64,000 nt of DNA, from contig NZ_JACSPM010000001.1 in the NCBI RefSeq assembly GCF_014837165.1, forward strand, positions 826,304-890,303. Reading direction: 5' to 3'. A program made the position numbers and the translations under genes. How positions within the stretch are numbered: position 1 is the first letter of the stretch; each line of letters opens with the position of its first letter. This stretch comes from Microbacterium gallinarum (GTDB lineage Bacteria; Actinomycetota; Actinomycetes; Actinomycetales; Microbacteriaceae). This document shows positions 26,686-35,409 of this stretch, piece by piece. Below the pieces are notes generated by a model. The model was given only the letters and a program-made list of their open reading frames with translations, did no database searches and was not told the DNA's origin.

Positions 26686-27417
26686 TCAGGCGTGATCCCG
26701 ACGGGTGCTCGGCGGCACCGTGTCGTCGGCGGTGGCCGTGTGCTCGTCGACGACGACCGAGCGCTCATCGGTCGTCGTCGCCGGCGGGCGCGTGATCGCT
26801 GCGCCGTCCGCGGCCGCCGAGTCGTGCGCCGAGGCATCTCGACCCGTCACTCCGTCAGGAGCGGGAGGCACGCCGTCGGAGGCCGTCGCCCGGTCGTCGC
26901 GCACCGTCGTCGCCCCCGGCGCGGCGGCGTCACGGTCCTCGCGCGCGGCGGCGCGCTCGTCACGGTCGTCCCGGCCGTCCCGGTCGCGGTCGACGTGGCC
27001 GTCGCGGCCCCGGTCGCCGGCGTCGGCCTCGGTGGAGACATAGGGATCGACGTCGTCGGCCTTGCGCAGCGTCTCCTCCTGCTCGGCGCGGCGCTGGGCC
27101 GCCTCGGCGTCGTGCTCACTCACGCTGTCGGCGAGACGGTTGGCGTCGACCTCGGCCTGCGCGGCCTGCGCCTTCGCCTGCTGTGCGGCAGCCGCCGCGG
27201 ACGCGGCATCAGCCCTGGTCTGCGCGGCACGCGCCTCGCTCTCACGAGCGGCGAGCTCGGTTTCGCGAGCCTGCTCGCGAAGCCTCTCGGCCTTCTCGTG
27301 CTCGGCCTGGCGCTTCTTCTCGGCGCGTCCTCGCGCGGTCAGCGCGAGCGCCACCACCACGATGATCGCGACGACGATGACCGCGACGATGATCCAGATG
27401 AGGGTTGCGGTGTCCAT
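26686..27417 (-). CDS. Membrane-anchored coiled-coil protein with charged low-complexity tail
   Basis: 243 residues with GGAGGAGG before the ATG. A single N-terminal membrane segment (about 6-28) is followed by an Ala/Glu/Arg/Lys-rich predicted coiled coil (about 32-122), then a disordered tail dominated by Asp, Arg, Ala and Thr (about 123-243). No enzymatic motif is present. Similar small proteins occur in Microbacteriaceae without known function; an envelope-tethered scaffold is conceivable but unsupported. Confidence 0.75.
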   Translation of the reverse strand: MDTATLIWIIVAVIVVAIIVVVALALTARGRAEKKRQAEHEKAERLREQARETELAARESEARAAQTRADAASAAAAAQQAKAQAAQAEVDANRLADSVSEHDAEAAQRRAEQEETLRKADDVDPYVSTEADAGDRGRDGHVDRDRDGRDDRDERAAAREDRDAAAPGATTVRDDRATASDGVPPAPDGVTGRDASAHDSAAADGAAITRPPATTTDERSVVVDEHTATADDTVPPSTRRDHA

Positions 27418-27681
27418 GGCTCGTTCCTCCTCCCTGCGCGGGCGGGGGGCGCCAGCGCATGACTGCACGCAACCGGAACCTCCGGCCGGACGCAACGCCC
27501 TTGCGCCGCGCCCCGCCGTCCGGTACGCCGTCCCTGATCCCGATTGCGCATGCGCGGCCCGCTGAGCGCATGAATCCACGCCTTCACGCATCCCCCGGCC
27601 CGCCTTTGCGGATGGCGACGTAGGCTTGACGTTCCTCGGCCAGCCATCCGACCGTTCGGGGCTGATGTCCGAGGAGGCGCG

Positions 27682-29634
27682 TTGACCGAGACCACAGTTC
27701 TGCATTACGACGACGCTCGTGAGAGGGACGAGGCCGAAGCCCGCCGTTTGCAGGAGTGCGCAGCCGAGCCGATCCGCATCATCGGCCGCATCCAGTCACA
27801 CGGAATCCTGCTGGCCGTCGATGAGCAGACCGGCACGATCGTCGCCGCCAGCGACAACGCCGGAGCGTGGCTCGGCCGGCGCGTCCACGAGCTCGGGAGC
27901 GAGACGCTGAGCTGGGCCGCCTCGCACGCCGCCGCCATAGACCCCGTGCGCGCCGAGATCGACGGCGTCACCTACGACGTGATCGTGCACCGCGGAGGAT
28001 CGCCGCTGCTCATCGATCTGGAGCCGGTGCACGCCGATCTGGAATACGTGCGCACCGGAGTGGTGGGGGCGATCCAGGGCCTCGCGGCCATCACCGATCC
28101 CGACGAGCTGCGCACGCGGGCCGCAGCCGAGATCAAGCGGATCACCGGGTTCGACCGGGTGATGTGCTACGAGTTCCATGACGATGGCCACGGCCAGGTC
28201 GTCGCCGACGAGCGCGAGCCCGACATGGAGCCGTACCTCGGGCTGCACTTCCCCGCCTCCGACATCCCGTCGCAGGCCCGGGCGCTCTACCTCGAGAAGC
28301 GCTCCCGGGTGATCGTCGACACCGAGGACTCCGGCGTGGCCATCTCGTCGCTGCTGCCCGAACAGGCGCCGCTCGACATCGGCGCCACCGAGCTGCGGTC
28401 GGCCTCGCCCCACCACCTGCAGTTCATGCGCAACATGGGTCAGGCCTCGACGCTGTCGCTCGCGCTGGTCGCCGACGACCGGCTGGTCGGGATGTTCACG
28501 TGCGCCCACCGCTCACCGCGCAAGGTTCCCGTGCTCCTGCGCCGCGCGCTGGAGGTGCTCGCGAGCCAGGTGACGATGCAGCTCACCGCCGCCCACCAGA
28601 TCCACGAACTGCGCCGACGCCTCGAAGCACGCGAGCGCCGGGTCGCGATCGTCGCACCCCTCTACGGGCGCGGCGACGCCGCGGCCGTGCTGCTCGGCGG
28701 CGACCGCACGGTGCTCGACGTCGTGCCGGCCGACGGAGTGATCCTGCGTATCGGCGATTCCGTGGTCGGTCTCGGCACCGTGCCCCCGTACGACACCGTC
28801 CTCGACATCGTCGACGAGCTGGCCGCCGAGCGGCCGATGTGGGAGGCGCTCCCCCTCGAGCGCCCCGAGCTCGCGGTCGAGATGCCCGGTGTCGCGGGGC
28901 TGCTCGACGTGCCGATCGGAACCGAGGGCGACCGCCTGGTCTTCCTCCGCAGCGAGGTGGCGCGCACGGTGGACTGGCTGGGCGACCAGCGCGCCGACAA
29001 CCGCGTCGACGCCCTCTCCCCCCGCCGATCGTTCTCGGCCTGGCGCGAGAGCGTGACGGGTCGCAGCCTGCCCTGGGGCGAGCACGCCCAGGACGCACGC
29101 GAACTCGGCTTCGAGATCCAGGCGGCGCTCGTCGCCCGCGCTCAGGCGGAGCTCGCGGAACTCGCCCTGCGGGATGCCCTGACCGGGTTGCACAACCGAC
29201 GGTTCCTCGACGATCGGCTGGAGGCCCTGCTCGCCGGCGTCGCGCCGCGCCTCGCACTGATCTTCCTCGATCTCGACGACTTCAAGGTCGTGAACGACAC
29301 CCGCGGCCATGAGGTGGGCGACGCCGTGCTCGCCGCGGTGGGCAATCGCCTTGCGGGGATCGCGCGGGCCTCCGACATGGTGGTGCGTCTCGGCGGCGAC
29401 GAGTTCGTGATCGTGTGCGTCGGCGCGGATGAGAAGGATGCGCGCCATGTGGCGCAGCGCGCGATCCGCGCGATCGGGCGGCCGGTCGCGGTCGCCGACG
29501 CGGTGTTCAGCCTCTCGGTCAGCGCCGGCGTCGTGGCCGCGGCGCCAGGGATGGCGTCGTCAGAGCTGCTGGACGCGGCGGACGCGGCGATGTACCGCTC
29601 GAAGCGCGAGGGCGGTGGCCGCGTCTCAGCGTGA
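27682..29634 (+). CDS. Bacteriophytochrome-type photoreceptor with diguanylate cyclase output
   Basis: 650 residues from a TTG with GAGGAGG 4 bases upstream; no ATG is available in frame. PAS (about 20-125), GAF (about 135-305) and PHY (about 320-480) domains are followed by GGDEF (about 490-650). The biliverdin-binding cysteine is probably Cys26 (QECAAEPIRI). PASDIP (191-196) and SPHHLQ (242-247) are the chromophore-pocket motifs, and PRRSFSAWRESV (448-459) is the PHY tongue. The output carries GGDEF (571-575) and the RxxD inhibitory site (562-565). It should make cyclic di-GMP under red/far-red control. The 264 bases before it hold no gene. Confidence 0.92.
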   Translation: MTETTVLHYDDARERDEAEARRLQECAAEPIRIIGRIQSHGILLAVDEQTGTIVAASDNAGAWLGRRVHELGSETLSWAASHAAAIDPVRAEIDGVTYDVIVHRGGSPLLIDLEPVHADLEYVRTGVVGAIQGLAAITDPDELRTRAAAEIKRITGFDRVMCYEFHDDGHGQVVADEREPDMEPYLGLHFPASDIPSQARALYLEKRSRVIVDTEDSGVAISSLLPEQAPLDIGATELRSASPHHLQFMRNMGQASTLSLALVADDRLVGMFTCAHRSPRKVPVLLRRALEVLASQVTMQLTAAHQIHELRRRLEARERRVAIVAPLYGRGDAAAVLLGGDRTVLDVVPADGVILRIGDSVVGLGTVPPYDTVLDIVDELAAERPMWEALPLERPELAVEMPGVAGLLDVPIGTEGDRLVFLRSEVARTVDWLGDQRADNRVDALSPRRSFSAWRESVTGRSLPWGEHAQDARELGFEIQAALVARAQAELAELALRDALTGLHNRRFLDDRLEALLAGVAPRLALIFLDLDDFKVVNDTRGHEVGDAVLAAVGNRLAGIARASDMVVRLGGDEFVIVCVGADEKDARHVAQRAIRAIGRPVAVADAVFSLSVSAGVVAAAPGMASSELLDAADAAMYRSKREGGGRVSA

Positions 29635-29931
29635 CGCGGCCGGGTCCGGCTCGGGAACGATGCGCAGCCCGCCCGACGAGTTCGCGGTGTCGACGAGGTC
29701 CTGCAGCCAGAGGCGGTTGATCTCGGGCATGGGCGCGTCGTACTCGAACCGCAGTGCCGTGACCGGCGAGATCCACACCGCCTGGCGTAGCTGCGACTTC
29801 TCGTCGGTGATCGCGAACGCGAAGCTCTCCTGACGTCGCAGCTTGGCCATCATCACGAGTTCGATGTGGGCGAGCGTGCGGTCGTCGAGCGTGAAGCCGG
29901 TGGCCGGCGAACCGTAGTGAAGTGTGCCCAC
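29626..29931 (-). CDS. DUF7882-type small protein (paralogue 1)
   Basis: 101 residues from a leaderless GTG (TAGGAT, 29944-29939, ends 7 bases before it). It opens GTLHYGS and has the core DDRTLAHIELVMMAKLRR, closing with LRIVPEPDPAASR. The sequence is clearly paralogous to the protein at 31151-31465. This family has sometimes been mislabelled ATP-dependent DNA ligase; no ligase motif is visible. Its 3' end overlaps the convergent phytochrome gene by 9 bases. Function unknown. Confidence 0.75.
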   Translation of the reverse strand: MGTLHYGSPATGFTLDDRTLAHIELVMMAKLRRQESFAFAITDEKSQLRQAVWISPVTALRFEYDAPMPEINRLWLQDLVDTANSSGGLRIVPEPDPAASR

Positions 29932-29938
29932 GAGTTCA

Positions 29939-29973
29939 ATCCTAATCTCGACAGCCCGCGCGACGGGTACGCT
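29939..29973. promoter_or_regulatory. Back-to-back leaderless promoters
   Basis: TAGGAT (29944-29939, minus) and TACGCT (29968-29973, plus) each end 7 bases before the start codons at 29931 (GTG) and 29981 (ATG). Only 49 bases separate the two start codons. Confidence 0.55.
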
Positions 29974-29980
29974 GGGGCCC

Positions 29981-30241
29981 ATGGCCATCGTGAACCGGCT
30001 CACTGTCGACGGACGTGACTACTTCCTGCCCGACCCGGTGACGGGGCTCAAGACCCAGATCCTCGAGGCGATCAAAGCGGGCGGCGGCTACGTCAACATC
30101 CCCCCGCTGCGCGGTGGTCCCGGTATCGACATCCTGTTCTCGCCGGGCATGCCGGTGACGTGGTCGCAGATCGACGTCGGCGACTCGCCGTCGGCAGCAG
30201 ACGACACCCCGGTCGACGCGCCCGACGAGTTCACGCTCTAG
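29981..30241 (+). CDS. Hypothetical 86-residue protein
   Basis: A leaderless ATG (TACGCT 7 bases upstream) opens a frame whose first half (VNRLTVDGRDYFLPDP) looks like a small beta-strand fold and whose end is acidic and disordered. No known domain is recognised. It is divergent from a DUF7882 gene and convergent, with a 10-base gap, with the EAL gene. Its place in a cyclic di-GMP neighbourhood is the only functional hint. Confidence 0.65.
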   Translation: MAIVNRLTVDGRDYFLPDPVTGLKTQILEAIKAGGGYVNIPPLRGGPGIDILFSPGMPVTWSQIDVGDSPSAADDTPVDAPDEFTL

Positions 30242-30251
30242 GCGAGCCCGT

Positions 30252-31049
30252 TCAGCGCAGCCAGAGGTCTTCGATCTCGGCCACGCCCATCGGCTTGCCG
30301 AGCAGGTAGCCCTGGCCGCGGTGGCAACCGCGGGCGATGGATCGGGCGAGGTCCTCGGGCGTCTCGATGCCCTCGGCGACGACCCGCCAGCCCTGGCTGT
30401 TCGACCGGGCGACCACATCGGTCACGATGGCGTCGGCTGCAGCATCCGCTCGCTGTGTCAGCGACCGGTCGATCTTGACCTCGTCGATCGGCAGGGACTC
30501 GACCATGTCGATCGTGGTGTCTCCTGCGCCGAAGTCGTCGATCGCGATGGTCAGGCCGGCGGCGCGAAGCCGCGCGAGCGCCCCGCGCATGTCGGGAAGC
30601 AGCTGCGGAGTCGGCGTCTCGGTGATCTCGATCGTCACGAAGGCGGGGTCGATGCCGATCACTGCGAGGCGCGCGATGACCGCCTCGGCGTAGTCGAGCG
30701 TGATGTGCGACGGCGAGGCGTTCGCCGCCAATTCGACGGCGCGGCCCGTGCGCTGCCACTCGAGGATCTGCTCCAGGCCCTGCTCGAGCACCTGGAGGTC
30801 GATCTCCTCGACCAGCAGGGCATCTTCGGCGAGCGGGATGAACGTCGACGGCGGGACCTCGCCGTCGACCTCATGGGTCCAGCGGCAGAGCACTTCGACT
30901 GCGACGGGCGCGCCGTCGGGCGCGCCGGTGTCGAGGGCGAATTGGGGTTGGTAGACGACCGTCAGTCCCCCCGACGACACCGCCTCTCGCAGGTCCTGGA
31001 CGAGCGTCTCCGAAGTGGTCACCGTGACAGCCTGGGGGTTGAAGCACAT
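30252..31049 (-). CDS. Stand-alone EAL-domain cyclic di-GMP phosphodiesterase
   Basis: 265 residues from the ATG at 31049; a GTG at 31061 is also possible, as no ribosome site marks either. The EAL signature reads EVLCRW and the further catalytic motifs are intact: NASPSH, EITET, DDFGAG, VKID, AEGIET and QGYLLGKP. It has no sensory domain. It should hydrolyse cyclic di-GMP and so oppose the phytochrome-GGDEF protein encoded 600 bases away on the other strand. Confidence 0.88.
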   Translation of the reverse strand: MCFNPQAVTVTTSETLVQDLREAVSSGGLTVVYQPQFALDTGAPDGAPVAVEVLCRWTHEVDGEVPPSTFIPLAEDALLVEEIDLQVLEQGLEQILEWQRTGRAVELAANASPSHITLDYAEAVIARLAVIGIDPAFVTIEITETPTPQLLPDMRGALARLRAAGLTIAIDDFGAGDTTIDMVESLPIDEVKIDRSLTQRADAAADAIVTDVVARSNSQGWRVVAEGIETPEDLARSIARGCHRGQGYLLGKPMGVAEIEDLWLR

Positions 31050-31088
31050 TGCGTGCAACACCAGACACGGGCGCCAGGAAGGCGTATA

Positions 31089-31113
31089 CTCTGCGTCGCC
31101 CTTCGGCGCAGAG
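31089..31113. repeat. Inverted repeat between the EAL and DUF7882 genes
   Basis: CTCTGCG (31089-31095) pairs with CGCAGAG (31107-31113) around an 11-base loop, just after a TATACT box (31085-31090). It may be an operator or a leader hairpin; no role is shown. Confidence 0.4.
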
Positions 31114-31150
31114 TTCCCTGGACCGTCTGCGCGCGCGGTAATCTGGCGGA

Positions 31151-31465
31151 ATGGGCACCCTCACCTACGACTCGAAGATCGCCGTCTCGATCGATGACCG
31201 CGTCCTCGCACACCTGCAGGCGGTCGTCTGGGCGAAGCTCCGTCGCGGCGAGCAGTTCCCCTTCACGTGGACCGACCCGATGCGCAGCGGGATGGGGCGC
31301 ACCTCGGTGTGGCTCAGCCCGCACGTGCCGCTCTCGTTCGAGTACTTCGGCAGCCGTCAGCCACGGCTCAACCCCGCGTGGGTGGAGGCGCTGACCAAGG
31401 CCGCGAACTCTCCCGCCGGTCTTTCGCTCGTTCCCGAGCCCGACGACCCCGCCGCCGCCCGCTAG
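31151..31465 (+). CDS. DUF7882-type small protein (paralogue 2)
   Basis: 104 residues. The opening MGTLTYDS, the core DDRVLAHLQAVVWAKLRRG and the ending LVPEPDDPAAAR match the paralogue at 29626-29931. The ATG is leaderless, with TAATCT (31139-31144) 6 bases upstream. It flanks the EAL gene on the side opposite its paralogue. Function unknown. Confidence 0.8.
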   Translation: MGTLTYDSKIAVSIDDRVLAHLQAVVWAKLRRGEQFPFTWTDPMRSGMGRTSVWLSPHVPLSFEYFGSRQPRLNPAWVEALTKAANSPAGLSLVPEPDDPAAAR

Positions 31466-31545
31466 GCCCGTCCCCGCGTCTACCCTGGCTCCTCGAGGAA
31501 GTCAAGGGCCGATGCACCGCGGCACGCCCGCCTAGCGTTGCCGAC

Positions 31546-31860
31546 ATGACATTCCCCACTCTGACAGCTCCGGCGTCCTGGCGTGTGCAGTGGCGCAGCC
31601 TGGACCGCGGCGACTGGGAGGCCGGCCGAGGTGGCCGCAAGGTGGGCGCCGTCCGTCGCGAACGCGGCGTCTATGTCGCCAGCACGCCCCGTGGTCGCAC
31701 CGTCGGCGAGTTCGACACCCTGCCCGAAGCCCTCGACGCGGTGGGCCGCACGCCTCTGTCGTCGGTCGACTCCGCCCAGGTGTGGACTGCGCTCCTGGTG
31801 ACCGTCAATGTGGCGATGGTGGCCTCGCTGGCCGCCGTCGCATCGACGCTGCTGGGCTGA
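31546..31860 (+). CDS. Small single-pass membrane protein
   Basis: 104 residues from a leaderless ATG (TAGCGT, 31533-31538, 7 bases upstream). The first 70 residues are soluble and rich in Arg, Gly and Trp; the last 25 form a hydrophobic segment ending at the C-terminus, suggesting a tail-anchored protein. No domain is recognised. Confidence 0.65.
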   Translation: MTFPTLTAPASWRVQWRSLDRGDWEAGRGGRKVGAVRRERGVYVASTPRGRTVGEFDTLPEALDAVGRTPLSSVDSAQVWTALLVTVNVAMVASLAAVASTLLG

Positions 31861-31921
31861 GCCTGCACTGCGGGACCGAGTTCCGCTGCACGACCGAGCC
31901 CGCGACTCGCGAGCTGAAGCG

Positions 31922-32482
31922 TCAGTTCCAGACGCTGGGAGCCTCGCCACGCGACGGGGGCAGAGCGGATGCCGCGGCCCAGTCGTGCACCCACGGGTCG
32001 ATCTCGGGGATGCCGTCCGGATACCCGACCGCCGCGAACAGCTCGTCATGCGCGAGCGTGCCCCCGCTGCGCTTCATCATGCGGGCGCGGACGATCACCC
32101 GGGCGTAGACCTCGCCGTCGACCACGGCGCGGTGCTCGAGGTACACGGCCTTGTCGTCGTGGCCGATCATGCGCGACTCGACGTCGAACCGCTTCCACAG
32201 CTCGAGGGACTTTCGGAACGTGACCGTCTCGCTCGACACGACCGCGTACCAGCCTCGCTGCTTCATGACGTCGAAGAGTCCCGTCCGCACCAAGAGATCC
32301 CAGCGACCGAGATCGAACAGCGAGAGATACCGGCCGTTGTTCATGTGCAGGAGGATGTCGAGGTCGGTCGGCAGGGTCGTCAGCCGGACCCGGCCGATGC
32401 CGGTCGGCGGAAGGTGCCCCTCGCGCCGCACGCGCCGCCGCGCGCCGAGCATCACGAGCAGGGTCCGCCAGATCACGTTCAC
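31922..32482 (-). CDS. 4HBT-like acyl-CoA thioesterase
   Basis: 186 residues from a GTG at 32482; TACCAT (32496-32491) ends 8 bases upstream, so the gene is probably leaderless. The hot-dog-fold segment PTDLDILLHMNNGRYLSLFD and TVTFRKSLELWKRFDVES are typical of the acyl-CoA thioesterase family related to 4-hydroxybenzoyl-CoA thioesterase. It hydrolyses acyl-CoA; chain-length preference is unknown. It lies apart from the acyl-CoA catabolic operon. Confidence 0.82.
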   Translation of the reverse strand: MNVIWRTLLVMLGARRRVRREGHLPPTGIGRVRLTTLPTDLDILLHMNNGRYLSLFDLGRWDLLVRTGLFDVMKQRGWYAVVSSETVTFRKSLELWKRFDVESRMIGHDDKAVYLEHRAVVDGEVYARVIVRARMMKRSGGTLAHDELFAAVGYPDGIPEIDPWVHDWAAASALPPSRGEAPSVWN

Positions 32483-32635
32483 GGGGAGTGATGGTAGCGA
32501 TCCACGAGCGCAGGCGACATTCGGTTGTGGATGTCCGACACACGAGCAGCGGCATCCCACCCGTCGGGGACCACGCGTCCACAGGCGCCGTGGGGCCGAT
32601 TTCGTCTCGCGCGAGGCCCGGCGTAGAGTCTGGCC

Positions 32636-33142
32636 ATGGAAGCCGAACTCCAGACCGACATCGTCGTCCGTCCGGTGCGCGACGTGGACGCAGAGGCCCT
32701 CGGGCGTGTTCACGCCACCTGCTGGCACGAGACCTACGACCATCTCATCAGCAAGGCCGCTCTCGAAGCGGTGTCTCCCAAGCGTCTTGCCGAGCTGTGG
32801 ACCCACTGGGCCGTCCAGGGCCCCGATTTCAAGATGTTCGCCGCGCTCGTCGGCGGCGAGATCGTCGGGTTCGCCGGCTCCGGTCCCGCCCGCGATAAGG
32901 ACGCGCCGCGCTTCCGCGAGCTGTACTTCATCTACCTCCTCGACGAGTACCACGGCACGGGCATCGGCCAGAAGCTGTTCGACGCCGTCGTCGCCGACGA
33001 TGAGCAGCTTTACCTCTGGGTCGCCGACGACAACCCGCGCGCGCACCGCTTCTACACGCGCAACGGCTTCACGCTCGACGGCGCCTCGCACACCGAGCCG
33101 TTCCTGGGTGAGACGCTCACCGAGGTCCGCTTCGTCCGCTGA
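32636..33142 (+). CDS. GNAT-family N-acetyltransferase
   Basis: 168 residues with the GNAT core: [36 protein letters not shown] (acetyl-CoA pyrophosphate loop) and ARPHRF-like [13 protein letters not shown] near the end. The ATG is leaderless (TAGAGT, 32624-32629, 6 bases upstream). It ends 8 bases before cofE, so the two are probably co-transcribed. The acceptor is unknown. Confidence 0.88.
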   Translation: MEAELQTDIVVRPVRDVDAEALGRVHATCWHETYDHLISKAALEAVSPKRLAELWTHWAVQGPDFKMFAALVGGEIVGFAGSGPARDKDAPRFRELYFIYLLDEYHGTGIGQKLFDAVVADDEQLYLWVADDNPRAHRFYTRNGFTLDGASHTEPFLGETLTEVRFVR

Positions 33143-33150
33143 TCGCCGAC

Positions 33151-33924
33151 GTGCTGCAGGTCTGGGCTCTCGACGGGATCCCCGAGATCACGCCGGGCGA
33201 TGACCTGGTGACGGTGATCGCGGATGCCGCGGCCGGCGGCCTCGCCGATGGCGACATCATCGTGGTGACCTCGAAGGTCGTGTCGAAGGCCGAGGGGCGC
33301 ATCCTGGCGGCCGACGACCGCGAGGAGGCGATCACCGCCGAGACGGTCCGCGTGGTGGCCTCGCGCCCGACGCCGAACGGCGGGACGACCCGCATCGTGC
33401 AGAACCGGCTCGGCATGGTGTCGGCCGCCGCCGGCGTGGACGCCTCGAACACGCCGCACGGCACGATCCTCCTGCTCCCCGAAGACCCCGACGCCTCAGC
33501 ACGACTGATCGCAGCCGGGTTGCGCGAGCGGCTCGGTGTCGAGGTCGGCGTGCTCGTGTCCGACACCCTCGGCCGCGCCTGGCGCGACGGTCAGACCGAT
33601 CACGCGATCGGCGCGGGCGGTGTCCACGTCTTCGAAGATCTCCGCGGCGAGACCGATGCCGAGGGCCGATCCCTCGTCGTGACGATGCCGTGCGTCGCCG
33701 ACGAGCTCGCCGCGGCGACCGACCTGGTCAAGGGCAAGGCCGCTCGACGGCCGGTGGCCGTGGTGCGCGGGCGCGCCGACCTCGTCGGCTCACTCGACCT
33801 TCCCGGCGCGCGCTCCATCGTGCGCCCGCTGGAGCGCGACATGTTCCGGCTCGGGGCCGACGAGGCCTACGCCGAGGGGTTCGCCGCGGGCGCGGCATCC
33901 GTCACCCCCTCATCCGCCCCGTAG
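33151..33924 (+). CDS. cofE: Coenzyme F420-0:L-glutamate ligase
   Basis: 257 residues from a GTG 8 bases after the GNAT stop. The motifs [37 protein letters not shown] and [13 protein letters not shown] are those of CofE/FbiB-N, which adds glutamates to F420-0 using GTP. It is the single-domain form without the C-terminal nitroreductase domain of mycobacterial FbiB. No other F420 gene lies in the window, so the rest of the pathway must be elsewhere. Confidence 0.88.
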   Translation: MLQVWALDGIPEITPGDDLVTVIADAAAGGLADGDIIVVTSKVVSKAEGRILAADDREEAITAETVRVVASRPTPNGGTTRIVQNRLGMVSAAAGVDASNTPHGTILLLPEDPDASARLIAAGLRERLGVEVGVLVSDTLGRAWRDGQTDHAIGAGGVHVFEDLRGETDAEGRSLVVTMPCVADELAAATDLVKGKAARRPVAVVRGRADLVGSLDLPGARSIVRPLERDMFRLGADEAYAEGFAAGAASVTPSSAP

Positions 33925-33929
33925 GGTCG

Positions 33930-35405
33930 TCAGCGCACGGGCACGGGCCAGGGGTTCGCCTCCATCTCGGCGCGCACGGTGAGCCACTGGGTCTCGGTGA
34001 ACGCCTCGAGGTTGGCCGTGGCGCCGCCGAAGCGCGCACCGTTGCCGGACGCGCCGACCCCGCCGAACGGGATGTTCGCCTCGTCGTTGACGGTCTGGTC
34101 GTTGATGTGGACCTTCCCGCTCACGATGCGGTCGGCCACCGAGATGGCCGTGCCGACGTCGCCGAGGAGGCTCACCGAAAGCCCGTACTCGCTCGCGTTG
34201 ACGAGGTCGACCGCCTCGTCGAGCGTGCGGTAGGCGAGCACCGGGGCGACCGGGCCGAAGATCTCCTCGCGCCAGGCGAGCATGTCGGGCGTCATCCCGC
34301 GCAGCACCGTCGGGCGGAAGAAGCGCTGCCCGGACGGTCCGCCGGTGACGACCTCCGCGCCTTCGCCGACGGCCGAGTCGACGATCCCGCACACCGCGGA
34401 GAACTGTCCGTCGTCGATGATCGGGCCCATCTGCGCGTCGTGATCCGTGTACGGGTCGGCGACCCGGAGCGAGTCCGCGATGCGGGCCAGTGCTGCGACG
34501 TACTCGTCGTGCTGCGCCTCGTGCACGAGGTGGCGCCCGGCGCTCTGGCAGATCTGCCCTTGGTGGAGGAAGGATCCATATGCTCCGGATGCCGCGGCCC
34601 GCTCGACGTCGGCCCCGGGGAGCACGACGATCGCGTTGTTGCCGCCGAGTTCGAGGTGCGCCCGCTTGAGCAGTCGCGCGGCGGTCTCGCCCACGCGGCG
34701 ACCGGCCGCGGTGGAGCCCGTGAAAGAGATGACACGGACCTCGGGCGCCTCGACGGCGGCGATCCCGACCTCGGCGCCCCCGGTGAGGGTCTGCAGGACG
34801 CCGGCGGGCAGGCCTGCCTCGTCGAACACGCGCTGGATCGCCACGCCGCCGCCCACCGACGTGCGCGGGTCGGGCTTGAGGAGCACGGCGTTTCCGAGCC
34901 CGAGCGCCGGGGCGACGGAGCGGATCGCGAGGGTCAGGGGGTAGTTGAACGGCGCGATGACCGTGACGACGCCGACCGGAAGGCGACGGGAGAACGACCA
35001 CCGCGGCTTGTTACTGGGGATCACCTCGCCGTTCGGATGGGACGGCAGCGCGGCGGCCTCGCGGCACTCTGCCGCGGCGGCGAGCACCTCGGAGCGGGCC
35101 TTCAGCCACGTGCCACCGGACTCGCGGACGATCCAGGCGGCGATCTCGTCGGCGTTCTGCTCGAAGAGGTCACCCGCGCGGCGCATCACGGCGGCGCGGG
35201 CCGCAGGCATGAGTGCAGCCCAGTGCTTCTGGGCGGCGGCGGCGCGCGTGGCGGCCTCGGCGACCTGCGCGGGCGTCGCCGCGCCGACCTCGCCGATGGC
35301 CGCGCCGGTCGCGGCGTCGCGCACCGTCAGCGGGGCGCCCCCGCCGTCGGTCCAGCCGCCGACGGAGATCTTCGCGGTCCACACCGCACTGTCGAGGAGC
35401 GTCAT
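33930..35405 (-). CDS. Benzaldehyde-dehydrogenase-type NAD(P)-dependent aldehyde dehydrogenase
   Basis: 491 residues with oxyanion-hole Asn154 (APFNYP), general base Glu252 (LELGGNN) and nucleophile Cys286 (HQGQICQSAGR). The SFLHQGQIC and LKRAHLELGGNNA segments resemble benzaldehyde/vanillin-type dehydrogenases rather than succinate-semialdehyde types. It is last in the ten-gene operon from 45618. It could oxidise the aldehyde released by the benzoylformate decarboxylase encoded at 53315-54892; alternatively it serves an aldehyde from the acyl-CoA route of its own operon. Confidence 0.83.
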   Translation of the reverse strand: MTLLDSAVWTAKISVGGWTDGGGAPLTVRDAATGAAIGEVGAATPAQVAEAATRAAAAQKHWAALMPAARAAVMRRAGDLFEQNADEIAAWIVRESGGTWLKARSEVLAAAAECREAAALPSHPNGEVIPSNKPRWSFSRRLPVGVVTVIAPFNYPLTLAIRSVAPALGLGNAVLLKPDPRTSVGGGVAIQRVFDEAGLPAGVLQTLTGGAEVGIAAVEAPEVRVISFTGSTAAGRRVGETAARLLKRAHLELGGNNAIVVLPGADVERAAASGAYGSFLHQGQICQSAGRHLVHEAQHDEYVAALARIADSLRVADPYTDHDAQMGPIIDDGQFSAVCGIVDSAVGEGAEVVTGGPSGQRFFRPTVLRGMTPDMLAWREEIFGPVAPVLAYRTLDEAVDLVNASEYGLSVSLLGDVGTAISVADRIVSGKVHINDQTVNDEANIPFGGVGASGNGARFGGATANLEAFTETQWLTVRAEMEANPWPVPVR

Positions 35406-35409
35406 CGCC

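Noticed and set aside
24097..27462. A 1121-codon plus-strand frame opposite putA and the coiled-coil gene
   Set aside because: Its translation is a low-complexity Arg/Gly/His-rich shadow caused by GC-rich third positions of putA; no domain or ribosome site.
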